A stretch of DNA of 64,000 bases from UBA2357 sp046295975 (GTDB taxonomy: Bacteria; Pseudomonadota; Gammaproteobacteria; Burkholderiales; Rhodocyclaceae). Where the stretch lies: the NCBI GenBank assembly GCA_046295975.1, contig JBKBMG010000001.1, positions 186,001 to 250,000 on the forward strand, given 5' to 3'. The notes beneath the pieces were generated by a model. It was not told where the DNA came from. It saw only the letters and a list, made by a program, of their open reading frames with translations, and searched no databases. Below, piece after piece: positions 46,411 through 58,440 of the stretch. Numbering within the stretch: the stretch's first letter is position 1; each line of letters begins with the position of its first letter. Position numbers and translations under genes: made by a program.

Positions 46411-46860
46411 CTAAGATACAGAGGCGCTATCGACCGTCGCGTCAACACCTGCCTGGGCACAGCCAATCGCGTAGGCAGCCATGGCGACAAGCACGGCGTC
46501 GGCCTCGCCCACGGCGGCAGCCAGGCGAATGCTGCAGTCCGGATGACGAGCCCGAGCCTGCTCGATCAACATCGGCAAGTCTTTCTTGACGTGCCCGCCC
46601 TGTGCCAGAAACATTGGCACCACGGTGACGGTGCGCATACCGGCTTGCGCGAGTTCGGCGATCACCTCGTCCAGGGTGGGTGTCATGAACTCAAGGAACG
46701 CGAGTTCCACGCGCAGGCGGCCGGCCTGCGCGAGAACATGCTCGCGCGCGCGCCGCATTGGTCCGGCCCACTCCGGATCTCTCGCCCCATGCCCGAACAG
46801 CACGATCGCCATGTCGCCCGCGCTACCACATTCGGCTTTCGCCACCGGCATCTCGTTCAC
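46411..46860 (-). CDS. cbiX: Sirohydrochlorin chelatase, CbiX type
   Basis: Small (149 aa) chelatase that inserts cobalt or iron into sirohydrochlorin for cobalamin or siroheme. Metal-binding His residues are in LFGHGARDPEWA and FLAQGGHVKKDLP, the CbiXS signature. GTG at 46860, 4-5 nt after GGAGAG, overlaps the tcdA stop (GTGA); ATG nine bases later is an alternative. No other cobalamin or siroheme genes are nearby, so the metal is open. Half-size proteins of this kind work as dimers. Confidence 0.9.
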   Translation of the reverse strand: MNEMPVAKAECGSAGDMAIVLFGHGARDPEWAGPMRRAREHVLAQAGRLRVELAFLEFMTPTLDEVIAELAQAGMRTVTVVPMFLAQGGHVKKDLPMLIEQARARHPDCSIRLAAAVGEADAVLVAMAAYAIGCAQAGVDATVDSASVS

Positions 46861-47690
46861 GCTTCTCTCCGAATTTCCAACAGATGATCGAGCGCACGTG
46901 CGGCCGCCACCAGACCGAAGCTCGCCGTCACCATCACGCTTGACCCATATCCCGCACAGGACAGCCCGGTCGGCGCCGGGCTATCGCCCGCCTCGCACAC
47001 CACCGGCCGACGCATGGACTCCACCGAGAACACCGCCTCCACCCCAAACCTGCGCTTGGGGTCGCGCGGAAAGCCGTGCTCGGCACGCAACTGCCGGCGC
47101 AGCTTGGCGAGCAGGGGGTCATGCTCGGTGCGCGCCAGATCGGCGACGCGAATGGCGGTCGGGTCGGTCTTGCCGCCGGCCCCGCCGGCAACCACCACCG
47201 GAATGCCGCGGGCACGGCATGCCGCGACCAAGGCAACCTTGGCGCGCAACTGATCGATTGCGTCCACCACCAAATCGAAACCCTGCAGCAGCGTGTCGGC
47301 ATTGTCCGGCGTGAGGAACGCCTCCACCACCTCGACACGTGCAAGCGGATTGATCTCGGCGATGCGCGCGCGCATCGCCAGCACCTTGGCCTGACCGAGA
47401 GTTGATTCGAGGGCATGGACCTGCCGATTGACGTTGGACTCGGCAACATGATCGAGATCGATCAGCGTCATCCCGCCAACGCCGCTGCGCGCAAGCGCCT
47501 CGGCCACCCAGGCGCCCACGCCGCCTATCCCGACAACGCACACGTGGGCAGCGGCGAGTCTCGTCAGCGCACCAGCACCGTACAGGCGCGCGACGCCGCC
47601 GAAGCGGCGCGCAAGGTCGACATCGGCTTCGACCACGTGAGAACCGTCTGTGGAAGCAGGATGGAGCACAGGATTGAGGGCAGCGGACAT
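46857..47690 (-). CDS. tcdA: tRNA threonylcarbamoyladenosine dehydratase
   Basis: E1-like ATP-dependent enzyme (277 aa) that cyclises t6A37 in tRNA to ct6A. Nucleotide-binding glycine motif VVGIGGVGAWVAEALARSG, then LIDLDHVAESNVNRQ, and the family ending CAGYGSSVMVTASFGLVAA are visible; RRFGGVARLYGAGAL at the start is also typical. The stop overlaps the cbiX start, which suggests translational coupling between two enzymes with no known link. Start codon ATG at 47690 lacks a strong ribosome site. Confidence 0.93.
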   Translation of the reverse strand: MSAALNPVLHPASTDGSHVVEADVDLARRFGGVARLYGAGALTRLAAAHVCVVGIGGVGAWVAEALARSGVGGMTLIDLDHVAESNVNRQVHALESTLGQAKVLAMRARIAEINPLARVEVVEAFLTPDNADTLLQGFDLVVDAIDQLRAKVALVAACRARGIPVVVAGGAGGKTDPTAIRVADLARTEHDPLLAKLRRQLRAEHGFPRDPKRRFGVEAVFSVESMRRPVVCEAGDSPAPTGLSCAGYGSSVMVTASFGLVAAARALDHLLEIRREA

Positions 47691-47963
47691 CGATCACAGG
47701 GCGCTTTCGCGCCAAACACTAAGGTAAAGAGGGCAATGCAGATAGCGGGCGCAATGAAGCGACACGTCGTCACGCCGGCACCACGTTGGGCCGGCAACCC
47801 GCATCGTGCAACCCGATGGTACCCCAGCACGCCTCCCGTGCGCTCCCACCCGTCGCTTCGAGACTCCCAACAGACAGGCACAACCCTCAGGGCCAATCGT
47901 TTCCCAATCGGGCTGAACTCCGCGCACGCGAACCGTTCCAACCGGCGAACAGGAGCGCCTACG

Positions 47964-48647
47964 ATGCAGCACTCACCTCCAAAGACTGTCCCTCACTCCT
48001 CCCTGCCATCGGTCCGCCGCGGTTCCCGCTCCGCTCCGGCCATGCGCGCAAGCATGCTGGCGGGTGTGCTGATACTCGCGCAGCTTGTCGTCCCCCCCAC
48101 CCTGAGCGCGCAATCCTCGGCCACGGCCGATGTGGTTGCCGCTCAGCTCACACTGCAGGCTGGCGATCTGGCTGGCGCCATTCCCCTGCTCGAACGCTCG
48201 GCCCGGGCCGGCAACCGTCTTGCGCAGTACCAGTACGCCCGGATCCTGCTCGAAGCCACCGAGCCACCGGCGCTGCGGGAAGCCTGGCAATGGCTGCGCA
48301 GGGCCAGCATAGCCGGCCTGGCGGACGCCCAGTTCGCCTTCGCAGCATTGTACGAGCACGGCGAGCTGGTCCCACGTTCCGAGGCCACGGCACGGGAGTG
48401 GTATCGGCGCGCCGCGGAGCAAGGTCACGTCGAGGCCCAGTATACGCTGGCCCGCCTGCTCATGCACGGTCGCGGCGTCCAGCCCAATCCGCGCCTGGCA
48501 GCACGTTGGCTGCGCGCCGCGGCCCTGGCCGGCCATTCAGGCGCACAGCAGGAACTTGTCCGGCTGCACGAAACGGGCGGCGCCGCGGAACGCGACTCCG
48601 AACATACCAGCCGCTGGCAGGCAACGGCGGAATCCGGCGAACGCTGA
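47964..48647 (+). CDS. Sel1-repeat exported protein
   Basis: A 227-aa protein with a signal peptide (LAGVLILAQLVVPPTLSAQ) after an unusually long 26-residue basic n-region, and about four Sel1-type TPR-like repeats (ARAGNRLAQYQYARIL; AGLADAQFAFAALYEHG; EQGHVEAQYTLARLLMHG; LAGHSGAQQELVRLHE). Sel1 repeats mediate protein contacts, often in the periplasm or envelope. ATG at 47964 follows AGGAG by 8 nt; an internal ATG at 48042 would give a more normal signal peptide. Function unknown. Confidence 0.82.
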   Translation: MQHSPPKTVPHSSLPSVRRGSRSAPAMRASMLAGVLILAQLVVPPTLSAQSSATADVVAAQLTLQAGDLAGAIPLLERSARAGNRLAQYQYARILLEATEPPALREAWQWLRRASIAGLADAQFAFAALYEHGELVPRSEATAREWYRRAAEQGHVEAQYTLARLLMHGRGVQPNPRLAARWLRAAALAGHSGAQQELVRLHETGGAAERDSEHTSRWQATAESGER

Positions 48648-48742
48648 CCGCGCCGACGCATCCGACAGTTGCAAGGGAAACTGACAATACTAGCGACCGC
48701 CGCCTGCTGTCCCCACCCTCGGCCCCCGCGCAACAGCGTCAA

Positions 48743-49711
48743 TCACACCGTCACCAGCGCGTCACGCTCCCGACGCTCGTCCAGCCACACGCCCAGGCCC
48801 TGGGCATTGAGTTCCAGGTCCATTCCGAGCAGTTCGAACACGCGTTCCTCGCTCAGCGTCCAGCCTTGTCGCTCGGCTTCTTCGCGCACGATCTGCTCGA
48901 GCCCCGCAAGAATCTCGACGTGGCGGGCCACGCCGTCTCCCCGCGCGGCACGCGCCACCGCCACCTGGGTATCGATGAGGCGATGCAGATCGGCCGCCAA
49001 CCGAGGGACGTCCGTCACCCGGCTGTAGTGGGTCAGGTACATCGCCTCGGGCTCATAGGCGAGCATGCGATCGATGGACGCATGCAAGGCTTCGGGGTCG
49101 AACTGGGTCGGCGTCGTCGTGGGAATCACCGAGGCGCGGCCGTTCACATCGAACTCACGGTAGGACAGCCCAAAGGTGTCGCCGGTAAAAAAGGCGCGCG
49201 CGCGCTCGTCCCAGATGCAGATGTGGTGGCGTGCGTGCCCGGGCGTGTCGAGCACCCTGAAGCGTCGCCCGTTCAGGTCGATCTCCAGCCCGTCTTCGGC
49301 CGCGACAATGCGCTCGGCCGGCACCGGCGCCAGCCGCCCGTACAAGGCGAACGCCTGCTCGGCGCCGTATACGGCCGCTGTCGCCTCCCACAAGCGCGAT
49401 GGATCGATCATGTGACGTACCCCGCGAGGATGCACCAGCAACTTAGCATTGGGTAATGCACACATGAGGCTGCCCGCCCCACCAGCATGATCAAGATGGA
49501 TGTGGGTGAGCATCACCCACATCACCTTCCCCGGCTCGATGCCGGCAGCCCCCAGCGCCGCGAGCACCCTCGGCACCGAGGCGTTGGCCCCGGCATCGAC
49601 TACCGCCGCATGACCTTGATGAATGATCAGATGAATGGCCGCGAGTCCTTCGCGTCCATAGCCCGACTCCAGCGCCAATATGCCGTCCGGATGGGCAGTA
49701 ACCCCTTCCAC
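48743..49711 (-). CDS. MBL-fold metallo-hydrolase
   Basis: Metallo-beta-lactamase fold hydrolase of 322 aa. The binuclear metal site is present: THIHLDHAGG (HxHxDH), the His of LDTPGHARHHICI and the Asp of FFTGDTFGLS. The C-terminal 100 residues (LAYEPEAMYLTHYSRVTD onward) form a helical extension that may set substrate. GTG at 49711 is chosen because GGGGGAGG lies just upstream; an ATG 84 bp earlier falls in the divergent gap with patB. Substrate unknown; thioesters, lactones or glyoxalase substrates are typical for such proteins. Confidence 0.88.
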   Translation of the reverse strand: MEGVTAHPDGILALESGYGREGLAAIHLIIHQGHAAVVDAGANASVPRVLAALGAAGIEPGKVMWVMLTHIHLDHAGGAGSLMCALPNAKLLVHPRGVRHMIDPSRLWEATAAVYGAEQAFALYGRLAPVPAERIVAAEDGLEIDLNGRRFRVLDTPGHARHHICIWDERARAFFTGDTFGLSYREFDVNGRASVIPTTTPTQFDPEALHASIDRMLAYEPEAMYLTHYSRVTDVPRLAADLHRLIDTQVAVARAARGDGVARHVEILAGLEQIVREEAERQGWTLSEERVFELLGMDLELNAQGLGVWLDERRERDALVTV

Positions 49712-49831
49712 GATCGCCTCCCCCTCGAAATTTTCTGCGATTGCGAGTTTTCGACATTGTACCGGCTGCACGGTTTCGAAACGAAACGGTCGCACATCGG
49801 GTTACACTCGGCCGTCTGCGAGGGCATAACC

Positions 49832-50986
49832 ATGACAATTGAATTCGATTTCGACCAGATCGTTGATCGCCGCGCCGTGCCCGGGGAAAAATGGGGCCGC
49901 TACCAGGGACGCGACGTCCTGCCGCTGTGGGTTGCGGACATGGACTTCGCCGCACCCGAAGTGGTCCGCGACGCGATTCGCCAGCGTCTCGAGCACCCGG
50001 TCTTCGGCTACACCAACGCATGGCCGTCGCTGTGCGATGCCGTAGTGGCCGGTATCGCCCGCGATCACGACTGGCACATCGATCCCGCCTGGCTGGTGTG
50101 GCTGCCCGGCGTCGTACCAGGGCTCAATTTCGCCTGCCGTGCCGCCGGATCCCCGGGCGACGAGGTGTTGACCGCAACACCGGTTTACCCACCCTTTCTG
50201 AGCACACCCGGCAATCACGGCATGCACCGGATCGACAGCGCGCTGAAGCTGGAAAATGGCTCATGGGGCTGGGACCGCCCGGCCACCGAGGCGGCGCTCA
50301 GCCCACGTACCCGGCTGCTGATGCTGTGCAACCCCCACAACCCTGTCGGCCGCGTATTCGACCACGACGAACTGAGCTGGCTTGCCACGCTGGCCGAGCG
50401 CCACGACCTGATCATCTGTTCCGACGAAATCCACTGCGGGCTGGTGCTCGACCCAAGCACGCCACACATCCCCATCGCCACGCTGTCGCCGGCCACCGCC
50501 GCCCGCAGCGTCACGCTGATGGCGCCCTCCAAAACATGGAACATCCCGGCGCTGTACTGCGCGTTCGCGGTCATCCCCGATGCCGGACTCCGCCGCCGCT
50601 ACATCCAGGCGATGCGGGGCCTGGCCGGCCACCCCAACGTATTCGGTCTGGTCGCGGCCGAAGCGGCCTATCGCCATGGCGATCCGTGGCGACAGGCGCT
50701 GCTCCGCTATCTACGCGCCAACCTGGAGGTGGTGATGAAAGCCGTCTCCGGCATGAACGGCGTGACGCTGGTGCGCCCGCAAGCGACTTATCTGGCGTGG
50801 CTGGACTGCCGTGCGACTGGCCTGGACGATCCGGCCGCGTTCTTTGAGGGGGCAGGCGTCGGTCTGTCCGACGGCGCGGCGTTCGGTCAGCCCGGCTTCG
50901 TACGGCTGAACTTCGGTTGCCCGCGCGCCACGCTTGACGAAGCACTCATGCGCATGCGGATGGCGCTCGCCGACGAACTCGGCTGA
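49832..50986 (+). CDS. patB: MalY/PatB-type cystathionine beta-lyase aminotransferase
   Basis: PLP enzyme of 384 aa that cleaves C-S bonds (cystathionine to homocysteine) or acts as a transaminase. MalY/PatB hallmarks: LPLWVADMDFAAPE, FGYTNAWPSLCDA, LCNPHNPVGRVF, SDEIHCGLVL and the Schiff-base Lys in APSKTWNIPAL. ATG at 49832 follows GAGG by about 8 nt. A hairpin follows the stop. Divergent from the MBL-fold gene. Specific activity is not decided by sequence. Confidence 0.9.
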   Translation: MTIEFDFDQIVDRRAVPGEKWGRYQGRDVLPLWVADMDFAAPEVVRDAIRQRLEHPVFGYTNAWPSLCDAVVAGIARDHDWHIDPAWLVWLPGVVPGLNFACRAAGSPGDEVLTATPVYPPFLSTPGNHGMHRIDSALKLENGSWGWDRPATEAALSPRTRLLMLCNPHNPVGRVFDHDELSWLATLAERHDLIICSDEIHCGLVLDPSTPHIPIATLSPATAARSVTLMAPSKTWNIPALYCAFAVIPDAGLRRRYIQAMRGLAGHPNVFGLVAAEAAYRHGDPWRQALLRYLRANLEVVMKAVSGMNGVTLVRPQATYLAWLDCRATGLDDPAAFFEGAGVGLSDGAAFGQPGFVRLNFGCPRATLDEALMRMRMALADELG

Positions 50987-50997
50987 AACAGGCGAGG

Positions 50998-51025
50998 CAT
51001 GCGGCCGCAACGCCGCGGTCGCATG
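50998..51025. terminator. Hairpin between convergent patB and ssb
   Basis: CATGCGGCCGC and GCGGTCGCATG form an 11-bp stem with one G-U/G-T pairing around a 6-nt loop. There is no T-run, but its place between convergent genes supports a terminator role. Confidence 0.55.
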
Positions 51026-51035
51026 AGAAACGGAC

Positions 51036-51539
51036 TCAGAACGGAATATCGTCGTCGAAATCGCCGAAGCCGCCGCCCGAGGACTGTGGCTGCTGGCGGG
51101 ACTGAGGCTGGGGCTGGGACGCTGCCGGAGCGGAACGGGCCGGAGCCGGCGCATCGTACGCGGGTGCATCCTGGCGTCCCATGCCAGCATCCCCGCCCAT
51201 GCCCTGCCGGCTGCCGAGCATTTTCATCTCGTCGCCGCGGATCTCCGTGGTATAGCGGTCCTGCCCGTCCTTGTCCTGCCACTTGCGCGTCTGCAGGCGG
51301 CCTTCCACGTACACCTGGCTGCCCTTGCGCAAGTACTGCGCCGCGACCTCCGCCACCCGGCCGAAGAACACAACCCGGTGCCACTCGGTGGCCTCGCGCC
51401 GCTCGCCGGACTGCTTGTCCTTCCAAGTCTCGGTGGTCGCGATGGTGAGGTTGCAGATCGCATCACCCGAGGGTGCATAGCGGGTCTCCGGGTCGCGCCC
51501 CAGGTTCCCGATCAGAATGACCTTATTTACGGATGCCAT
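51036..51539 (-). CDS. ssb: Single-stranded DNA-binding protein
   Basis: Homotetrameric ssDNA-binding protein (167 aa) for replication, repair and recombination. An OB fold fills residues 1-110 (MASVNKVILIGNLGRDPETRY; WHRVVFFGRVAEVAAQYL; VYVEGRLQTRKWQDK), then a Gln/Ala/Pro-rich linker and the conserved acidic tip DFDDDIPF that recruits partner enzymes. It is 27 bp after the MFS gene on the same strand, and that pair is divergent from uvrA. No LexA box is visible. Confidence 0.96.
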   Translation of the reverse strand: MASVNKVILIGNLGRDPETRYAPSGDAICNLTIATTETWKDKQSGERREATEWHRVVFFGRVAEVAAQYLRKGSQVYVEGRLQTRKWQDKDGQDRYTTEIRGDEMKMLGSRQGMGGDAGMGRQDAPAYDAPAPARSAPAASQPQPQSRQQPQSSGGGFGDFDDDIPF

Positions 51540-51566
51540 TCCGTTCTCCTGTCAGATTGAGATATT

Positions 51567-52772
51567 TCAAGAAGCCGCGGCCGGCACAACCCGGCGCGGC
51601 GGAGGATTCATGCTCGTCGCCAGCATCAGCCAGGCTATCGCCAGCGCGGCACACACGGCATTCACCGCCGCTGCTCCGAAGTGTTGCGCGAGCAATCCGC
51701 CCAACAAACCACCCAGGAACAAGCCCGTCGACTGCAAGGTGCTGTAGACCCCCAACGCCATGCCCTTGGCGTCGGCCGGAGCAATGCGCGAAATCCACGA
51801 CGGCTGGGTTGCCTCCAGCACGTTGAATGCAATGAAAAACAGCGTGAGCCACAACGCCAGCGGATACACCCCGTTGCCCAGCAACAGCAGTCCAAGCTGA
51901 ACCACCGCCAGCAACATGATAGCAGCATTGAATATCGGCTTCATCAAACCGCGGCGTTCGGCAACGATGATCGCCGGCACCATGACAACGAAGGACAACA
52001 GCACCGCCGGCAGATACACTTTCCAGTGCGCCTCGACCGGCAGGCCGCCCCCGGCCACCAGTGCCGCCGGCACCAGAACCCACATTGTCGTCTGGATCAG
52101 GTGCAGCGCAAACACGCCAAAATTCAGGCGCATCAACTGGCCGTTGCGCAACACGTCGATCAGACGGCCGCGATCCGGCCGCGGCAGCGCTGGCGCATCG
52201 GGCACCACCTTCCAGACCACGACGATCGCCGCCAGCGCTAGCACGGCCGTCAGCCAGAAGATCCCGCTCATGCCCACCCAGGCGTAAAGCAGCGGCGCAG
52301 CCACCATCGACAGCGCAAACACCAGCCCGATACTCGATCCAATCATTGCCATGACCTTGGTGCGGTGCTGATCCCGGGTAAGATCGGCCGCGAGCGCCGT
52401 GACTGCCGCCGAAATCGCGCCGGCCCCCTGAAGCACGCGACCGAGAATCACCACCTGGATGCTCTCCGCCATGGCCGCGATCGCACTGCCGAGGACGAAC
52501 AACAGCAGGCCGAAGATGATTACCGGCTTGCGCCCAAACCGGTCCGAGGCTGCACCGAAGGGGATCTGCAACACGGCCTGGGTCAGTCCGTAGGCCCCGA
52601 TGGCAAGCCCGACGAGGGTGAGATTGTCACCGCCCGCGAACTCATGCGCGTGCACCGCAAACACCGGCAGCACTAGGAACAGCCCCAGCATCCGCAGCGC
52701 GAAGATCGCAGCCAGACTGATGCCGGCACGCCGCTCTGAGGCGGTCATCGAATCGGATTCGGGCGAGGACAT
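51567..52772 (-). CDS. MFS transporter (drug:H+ antiporter type)
   Basis: Inner-membrane transporter of 401 aa with twelve helices. Motif A appears as GAASDRFGRKPVI between helices 2 and 3, and VILGRVLQGAGAISAAV matches helix-4/5 motifs of DHA1 exporters. N-terminal ATG at 52772 has a weak ribosome site; MTASERR 24 nt on is an alternative. An MFS gene between uvrA and ssb is a recurring betaproteobacterial order, so it may be co-transcribed with ssb. Substrate unknown. Confidence 0.88.
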   Translation of the reverse strand: MSSPESDSMTASERRAGISLAAIFALRMLGLFLVLPVFAVHAHEFAGGDNLTLVGLAIGAYGLTQAVLQIPFGAASDRFGRKPVIIFGLLLFVLGSAIAAMAESIQVVILGRVLQGAGAISAAVTALAADLTRDQHRTKVMAMIGSSIGLVFALSMVAAPLLYAWVGMSGIFWLTAVLALAAIVVVWKVVPDAPALPRPDRGRLIDVLRNGQLMRLNFGVFALHLIQTTMWVLVPAALVAGGGLPVEAHWKVYLPAVLLSFVVMVPAIIVAERRGLMKPIFNAAIMLLAVVQLGLLLLGNGVYPLALWLTLFFIAFNVLEATQPSWISRIAPADAKGMALGVYSTLQSTGLFLGGLLGGLLAQHFGAAAVNAVCAALAIAWLMLATSMNPPPRRVVPAAAS

Positions 52773-52938
52773 CGGGAAAGGTCGTTGAGAGACACACGCG
52801 TGGACGAAGGCGGGATTCTACCATCAGCCGCCGCGCGCACTCTCCGCCGGTCTCGGTCGCGCATGGCCGGGTGTGGCGCATCGCCCGGTATGGCCCTCGC
52901 CGGAGTGAAGCACCGATCGTCGGGTCAACGACAACACA

Positions 52939-52968
52939 TTGGCCCGCAAACGGATTCTTTCGTATAGT
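52939..52968 (+). promoter_or_regulatory. Sigma-70-type promoter of uvrA
   Basis: TTGGCC and TATAGT (5/6 match to the -10 consensus) are 18 nt apart, with the -10 box 29 nt before the uvrA ATG. No CTGT-N8-ACAG LexA box is seen in the 225-bp gap. Confidence 0.55.
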
Positions 52969-52997
52969 GCCGAGTTGGCCCTGAGCACAAGACCGTC

Positions 52998-55853
<2,856 letters not shown>

Positions 55854-56003
55854 CCCGGCACTCGGCCCGCGGATGTTTGACGATTCTCGCGCCGAACGGC
55901 AGAGGACCCCTGACGGACGACACGCCACGTTACGGCAATCGAGCGCGGCTTCGGGCACAATTGGGACATCTCAACAACAAATGCATGAACTGCGGAGTCC
56001 CCC

Positions 56004-56303
56004 ATGGCCGAGACCGCCTCCACACCGGAAGGACGCTTTCTTCACCGCATCGAACGACGCATCGCCTTTCTGAAGACTGTTCAGAACGCCGAACTGGGTC
56101 TGTATCTCTCGCCCGATGCACAACAACGCAAGCACACCATCGAGCAACTCGTCCGCCTCACCGCCCGCCAGAGCGAACTCCCGTACCTCAGGCCGGAAAC
56201 GCTACGACAGGCCGAGGAACTGATGACCTCCCAGCTTGAAGCGATGCAGAAAGTGTTGCCGCACGACGTGCAGTACCGCAACCGCCTGAAGCAGATCTGG
56301 TAA
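56004..56303 (+). CDS. Small conserved-looking protein of unknown function
   Basis: A 99-aa, mostly helical, charged protein (RFLHRIERRIAFLKTVQNAE; EQLVRLTARQSELPYL; AEELMTSQLEAMQKVL) with no signal peptide, membrane helix or Cys. I do not recognise a family. ATG at 56004 has GGAG about 8 nt upstream (GCGGAGTCCCCC). It follows uvrA by 150 bp on the same strand and is convergent with the DUF2237 gene. Codon usage is like its neighbours and the frame is full, so it is likely real. Confidence 0.7.
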   Translation: MAETASTPEGRFLHRIERRIAFLKTVQNAELGLYLSPDAQQRKHTIEQLVRLTARQSELPYLRPETLRQAEELMTSQLEAMQKVLPHDVQYRNRLKQIW

Positions 56304-56346
56304 TCCGAAGCTTCCTCTAACCCCTGCGCAGACACGCCATGACGCC

Positions 56347-56730
56347 TCACGCGTCGAGGGCGTGTCGCTTGAGAAGATCGAGATTCACCACTTCCAGCGC
56401 CGCAAGATGGGTCGCGGCGAGCACTACCGGCGGCGCGCAACCCGCCTCGCACGCCTCCAGCCAACGTTGCGCACACAGACACCAACGATCGCCCGGCTTC
56501 AAACCAGCAAAGCGAAACTCGGGACGCGGCGTACTCAGATCGTTACCGCGCGAGCGCGAAAACACCAGAAACTCCGCTGTCATCCGCGCGCAAATCACAT
56601 GCCGCCCGCCGTCCTCCCCGGACGTCTCGCAGCAACCGCTGCGAAAAAAGCCTGTGAGTGGCGCATAACTGCACGCAAGCAGCGGACGCCCCAGCACATT
56701 GATCTGCCCGCGCGTCTCCGTGGTCCCCAT
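56347..56730 (-). CDS. DUF2237 family protein
   Basis: A 127-aa soluble protein with the DUF2237 pattern: NVLGRPLLACSYAPLTGFFRSGCCET, ICARMTAEFLVFSRSRGNDLSTP, and a C-terminal GDRWCLCAQRWLEAC. In these proteins conserved Cys residues (CC, CLC) suggest a metal or redox site; function is unknown. ATG at 56730 follows GGAGGG by about 6 nt. It is 97 bp after galE on the same strand. Confidence 0.85.
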   Translation of the reverse strand: MGTTETRGQINVLGRPLLACSYAPLTGFFRSGCCETSGEDGGRHVICARMTAEFLVFSRSRGNDLSTPRPEFRFAGLKPGDRWCLCAQRWLEACEAGCAPPVVLAATHLAALEVVNLDLLKRHALDA

Positions 56731-56827
56731 AATCACCCTCCTTCCAGTCACATCAACAACGGCGCAAACAAGACCCTCCCGCCATCGTCCGCTCGCACCG
56801 CTACCTGAGGGTCCGCCCGCTCCCCCC

Positions 56828-57853
56828 CTACCCCTCTACCCCACCATAGCCTTCCGGGTGCGCACGCTGCCAGCGCCACGCATCCTCACACATCGTCAGC
56901 AAATCCCTTTCCGCACGCCATCCGAGCATCTCCCCCGCAAGCGAACTGTCCGCCCAGCAAGCTGCGACGTCTCCCGGGCGCCGCGCCACGATCTCATAAG
57001 GTACAGCCCGCCCGGATGCGCGCTCGAACGCTGCCACCACCTCGAGTACCGTATGGCCGCACCCCGTACCGAGGTTCACACTCCGGAATCCAGGCAGCGA
57101 CTCGATCCGCTCGAGCGCCCGGACATGGCCCAGCGCCAGATCCACCACGTGAATGTAATCACGCACCCCGGTGCCATCCCGGGTCGGGTAGTCGCCGCCA
57201 AAAACCGCAAGTCTGGACCGTCGTCCACCGGCCACCTGCGCGACGAAAGGCATCAGGTTGTTCGGTACCCCTAACGGATCCTCTCCGATCAAACCACTCG
57301 GATGGGCACCCACAGGGTTGAAGTAGCGCAGCGACACCACACGCCAACTGGACTCCGCCAAGCACTGATCCCGAAGAATCTGTTCTGTCATCCACTTCGT
57401 CCAACCGTAAGGGTTGGTCGCCGAGGTGGGAAAGGACTCATCGATGGGAACGCGCTGCGGCGCCCCGTAGACGGTGGCCGACGAACTGAACACCAGCTTG
57501 GTCACCCCGTGCTGCTGCATGCAACGGCACAGGCTCAGCGTCCCCTCAATGTTGTTGCCATAGTAGGTCAGCGGTGCGGCGACCGACTCACCAACCGCCT
57601 TCAGCGCAGCGAAATGCACCACGACATCGAAACGATCCGACGCGAACACCGCCGACAAGCCCGCCTCATCGCGAATATCCACCGCGTGAAAGGCCTCTAG
57701 AGATCGGGCCGCAATTTCTTGCGCACGCAGCAAGGCCGCCCGATGCCCATTCGCCAGGTTGTCCACCACGGTGACGTGATGACCAGCACGCAACAACTCC
57801 ACGCAGGTATGCGATCCGATATAGCCCGCCCCACCCGTTACCAGTATGCGCAC
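56828..57853 (-). CDS. galE: UDP-glucose 4-epimerase
   Basis: Extended short-chain dehydrogenase (341 aa) interconverting UDP-glucose and UDP-galactose for surface polysaccharide. Features: VTGGAGYIGSHTCVELL (NAD site), catalytic Ser in FSSSATVYG, YxxxK in NPYGWTKWMTE, and RYFNPVGAHPSG, all GalE-typical. GTG at 57853 is chosen, with AAGGAG 6 nt upstream; the upstream frame gives non-family sequence. It is divergent from the Hsp15 gene by 191 bp. Confidence 0.93.
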   Translation of the reverse strand: MRILVTGGAGYIGSHTCVELLRAGHHVTVVDNLANGHRAALLRAQEIAARSLEAFHAVDIRDEAGLSAVFASDRFDVVVHFAALKAVGESVAAPLTYYGNNIEGTLSLCRCMQQHGVTKLVFSSSATVYGAPQRVPIDESFPTSATNPYGWTKWMTEQILRDQCLAESSWRVVSLRYFNPVGAHPSGLIGEDPLGVPNNLMPFVAQVAGGRRSRLAVFGGDYPTRDGTGVRDYIHVVDLALGHVRALERIESLPGFRSVNLGTGCGHTVLEVVAAFERASGRAVPYEIVARRPGDVAACWADSSLAGEMLGWRAERDLLTMCEDAWRWQRAHPEGYGGVEG

Positions 57854-58044
57854 ACAACACTCCTTGAAATACCCCGCCGGCTCCGTTGCCTGCCGCCTGT
57901 CGAGCGTACTGCTAGAATCGCGCGAAGTGCAATGCCTCGCCAGGTGAGCGCATCCCACCTGTACAAGCGACAACACCTGGCGACAACGGCCTTCGTGCCG
58001 CCAAGCGAGCGCAAACGGCCATCGACGACCCAACACCTTTCTCC

Positions 58045-58431
58045 ATGAATGACACTTCCCTACCCGTACGCCTCGACAAGTGGCTTTGGGCAGCACGATT
58101 CTACAAGACCCGCCGCATCGCAACCGATGCCATCGATGCAGGACACATACGGGTAAACGGTCAGAAAGCAAAGGCTTCGCGAGACCTCCGCTGCGGCGAC
58201 ATCATCACCATCACGCGTGGCCCGCTGGAAATGGAAATCATCGTGCGGGCCCTCGAAACCTTGCGCGGCCCCGCCCCCATCGCAAGAACACTGTACGAGG
58301 AAACGCCGCAGAGCGCCCTGGCTCGCCAACGGCACACCGAGACGCGTGCGCTCTTGCCCGCTGCACCAGATACCCGGCCGACCAAACGGGACCGCCGCGC
58401 GCTCGAACGCCTGCGTCGGAGCCCGCCTTAG
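58045..58431 (+). CDS. hslR: S4-domain RNA-binding protein, Hsp15 (HslR) family
   Basis: Ribosome-associated RNA-binding protein (128 aa) of the heat-shock protein 15 family, which in E. coli binds stalled 50S subunits carrying nascent chain. The S4 domain is residues about 8-70 (VRLDKWLWAARFYKTRRIATDAID; HIRVNGQKAKASRDLRCGDIITI), followed by a basic C-terminal tail (KRDRRALERLRRS). A terminator hairpin 10 bp past the stop is shared with rplQ on the other strand. Confidence 0.88.
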   Translation: MNDTSLPVRLDKWLWAARFYKTRRIATDAIDAGHIRVNGQKAKASRDLRCGDIITITRGPLEMEIIVRALETLRGPAPIARTLYEETPQSALARQRHTETRALLPAAPDTRPTKRDRRALERLRRSPP

Positions 58432-58440
58432 CGTGGCCAG

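Noticed and set aside
52773..52997. LexA (SOS) box for uvrA
   Set aside because: No CTGT-N8-ACAG or close variant is visible; SOS control of uvrA cannot be claimed here.
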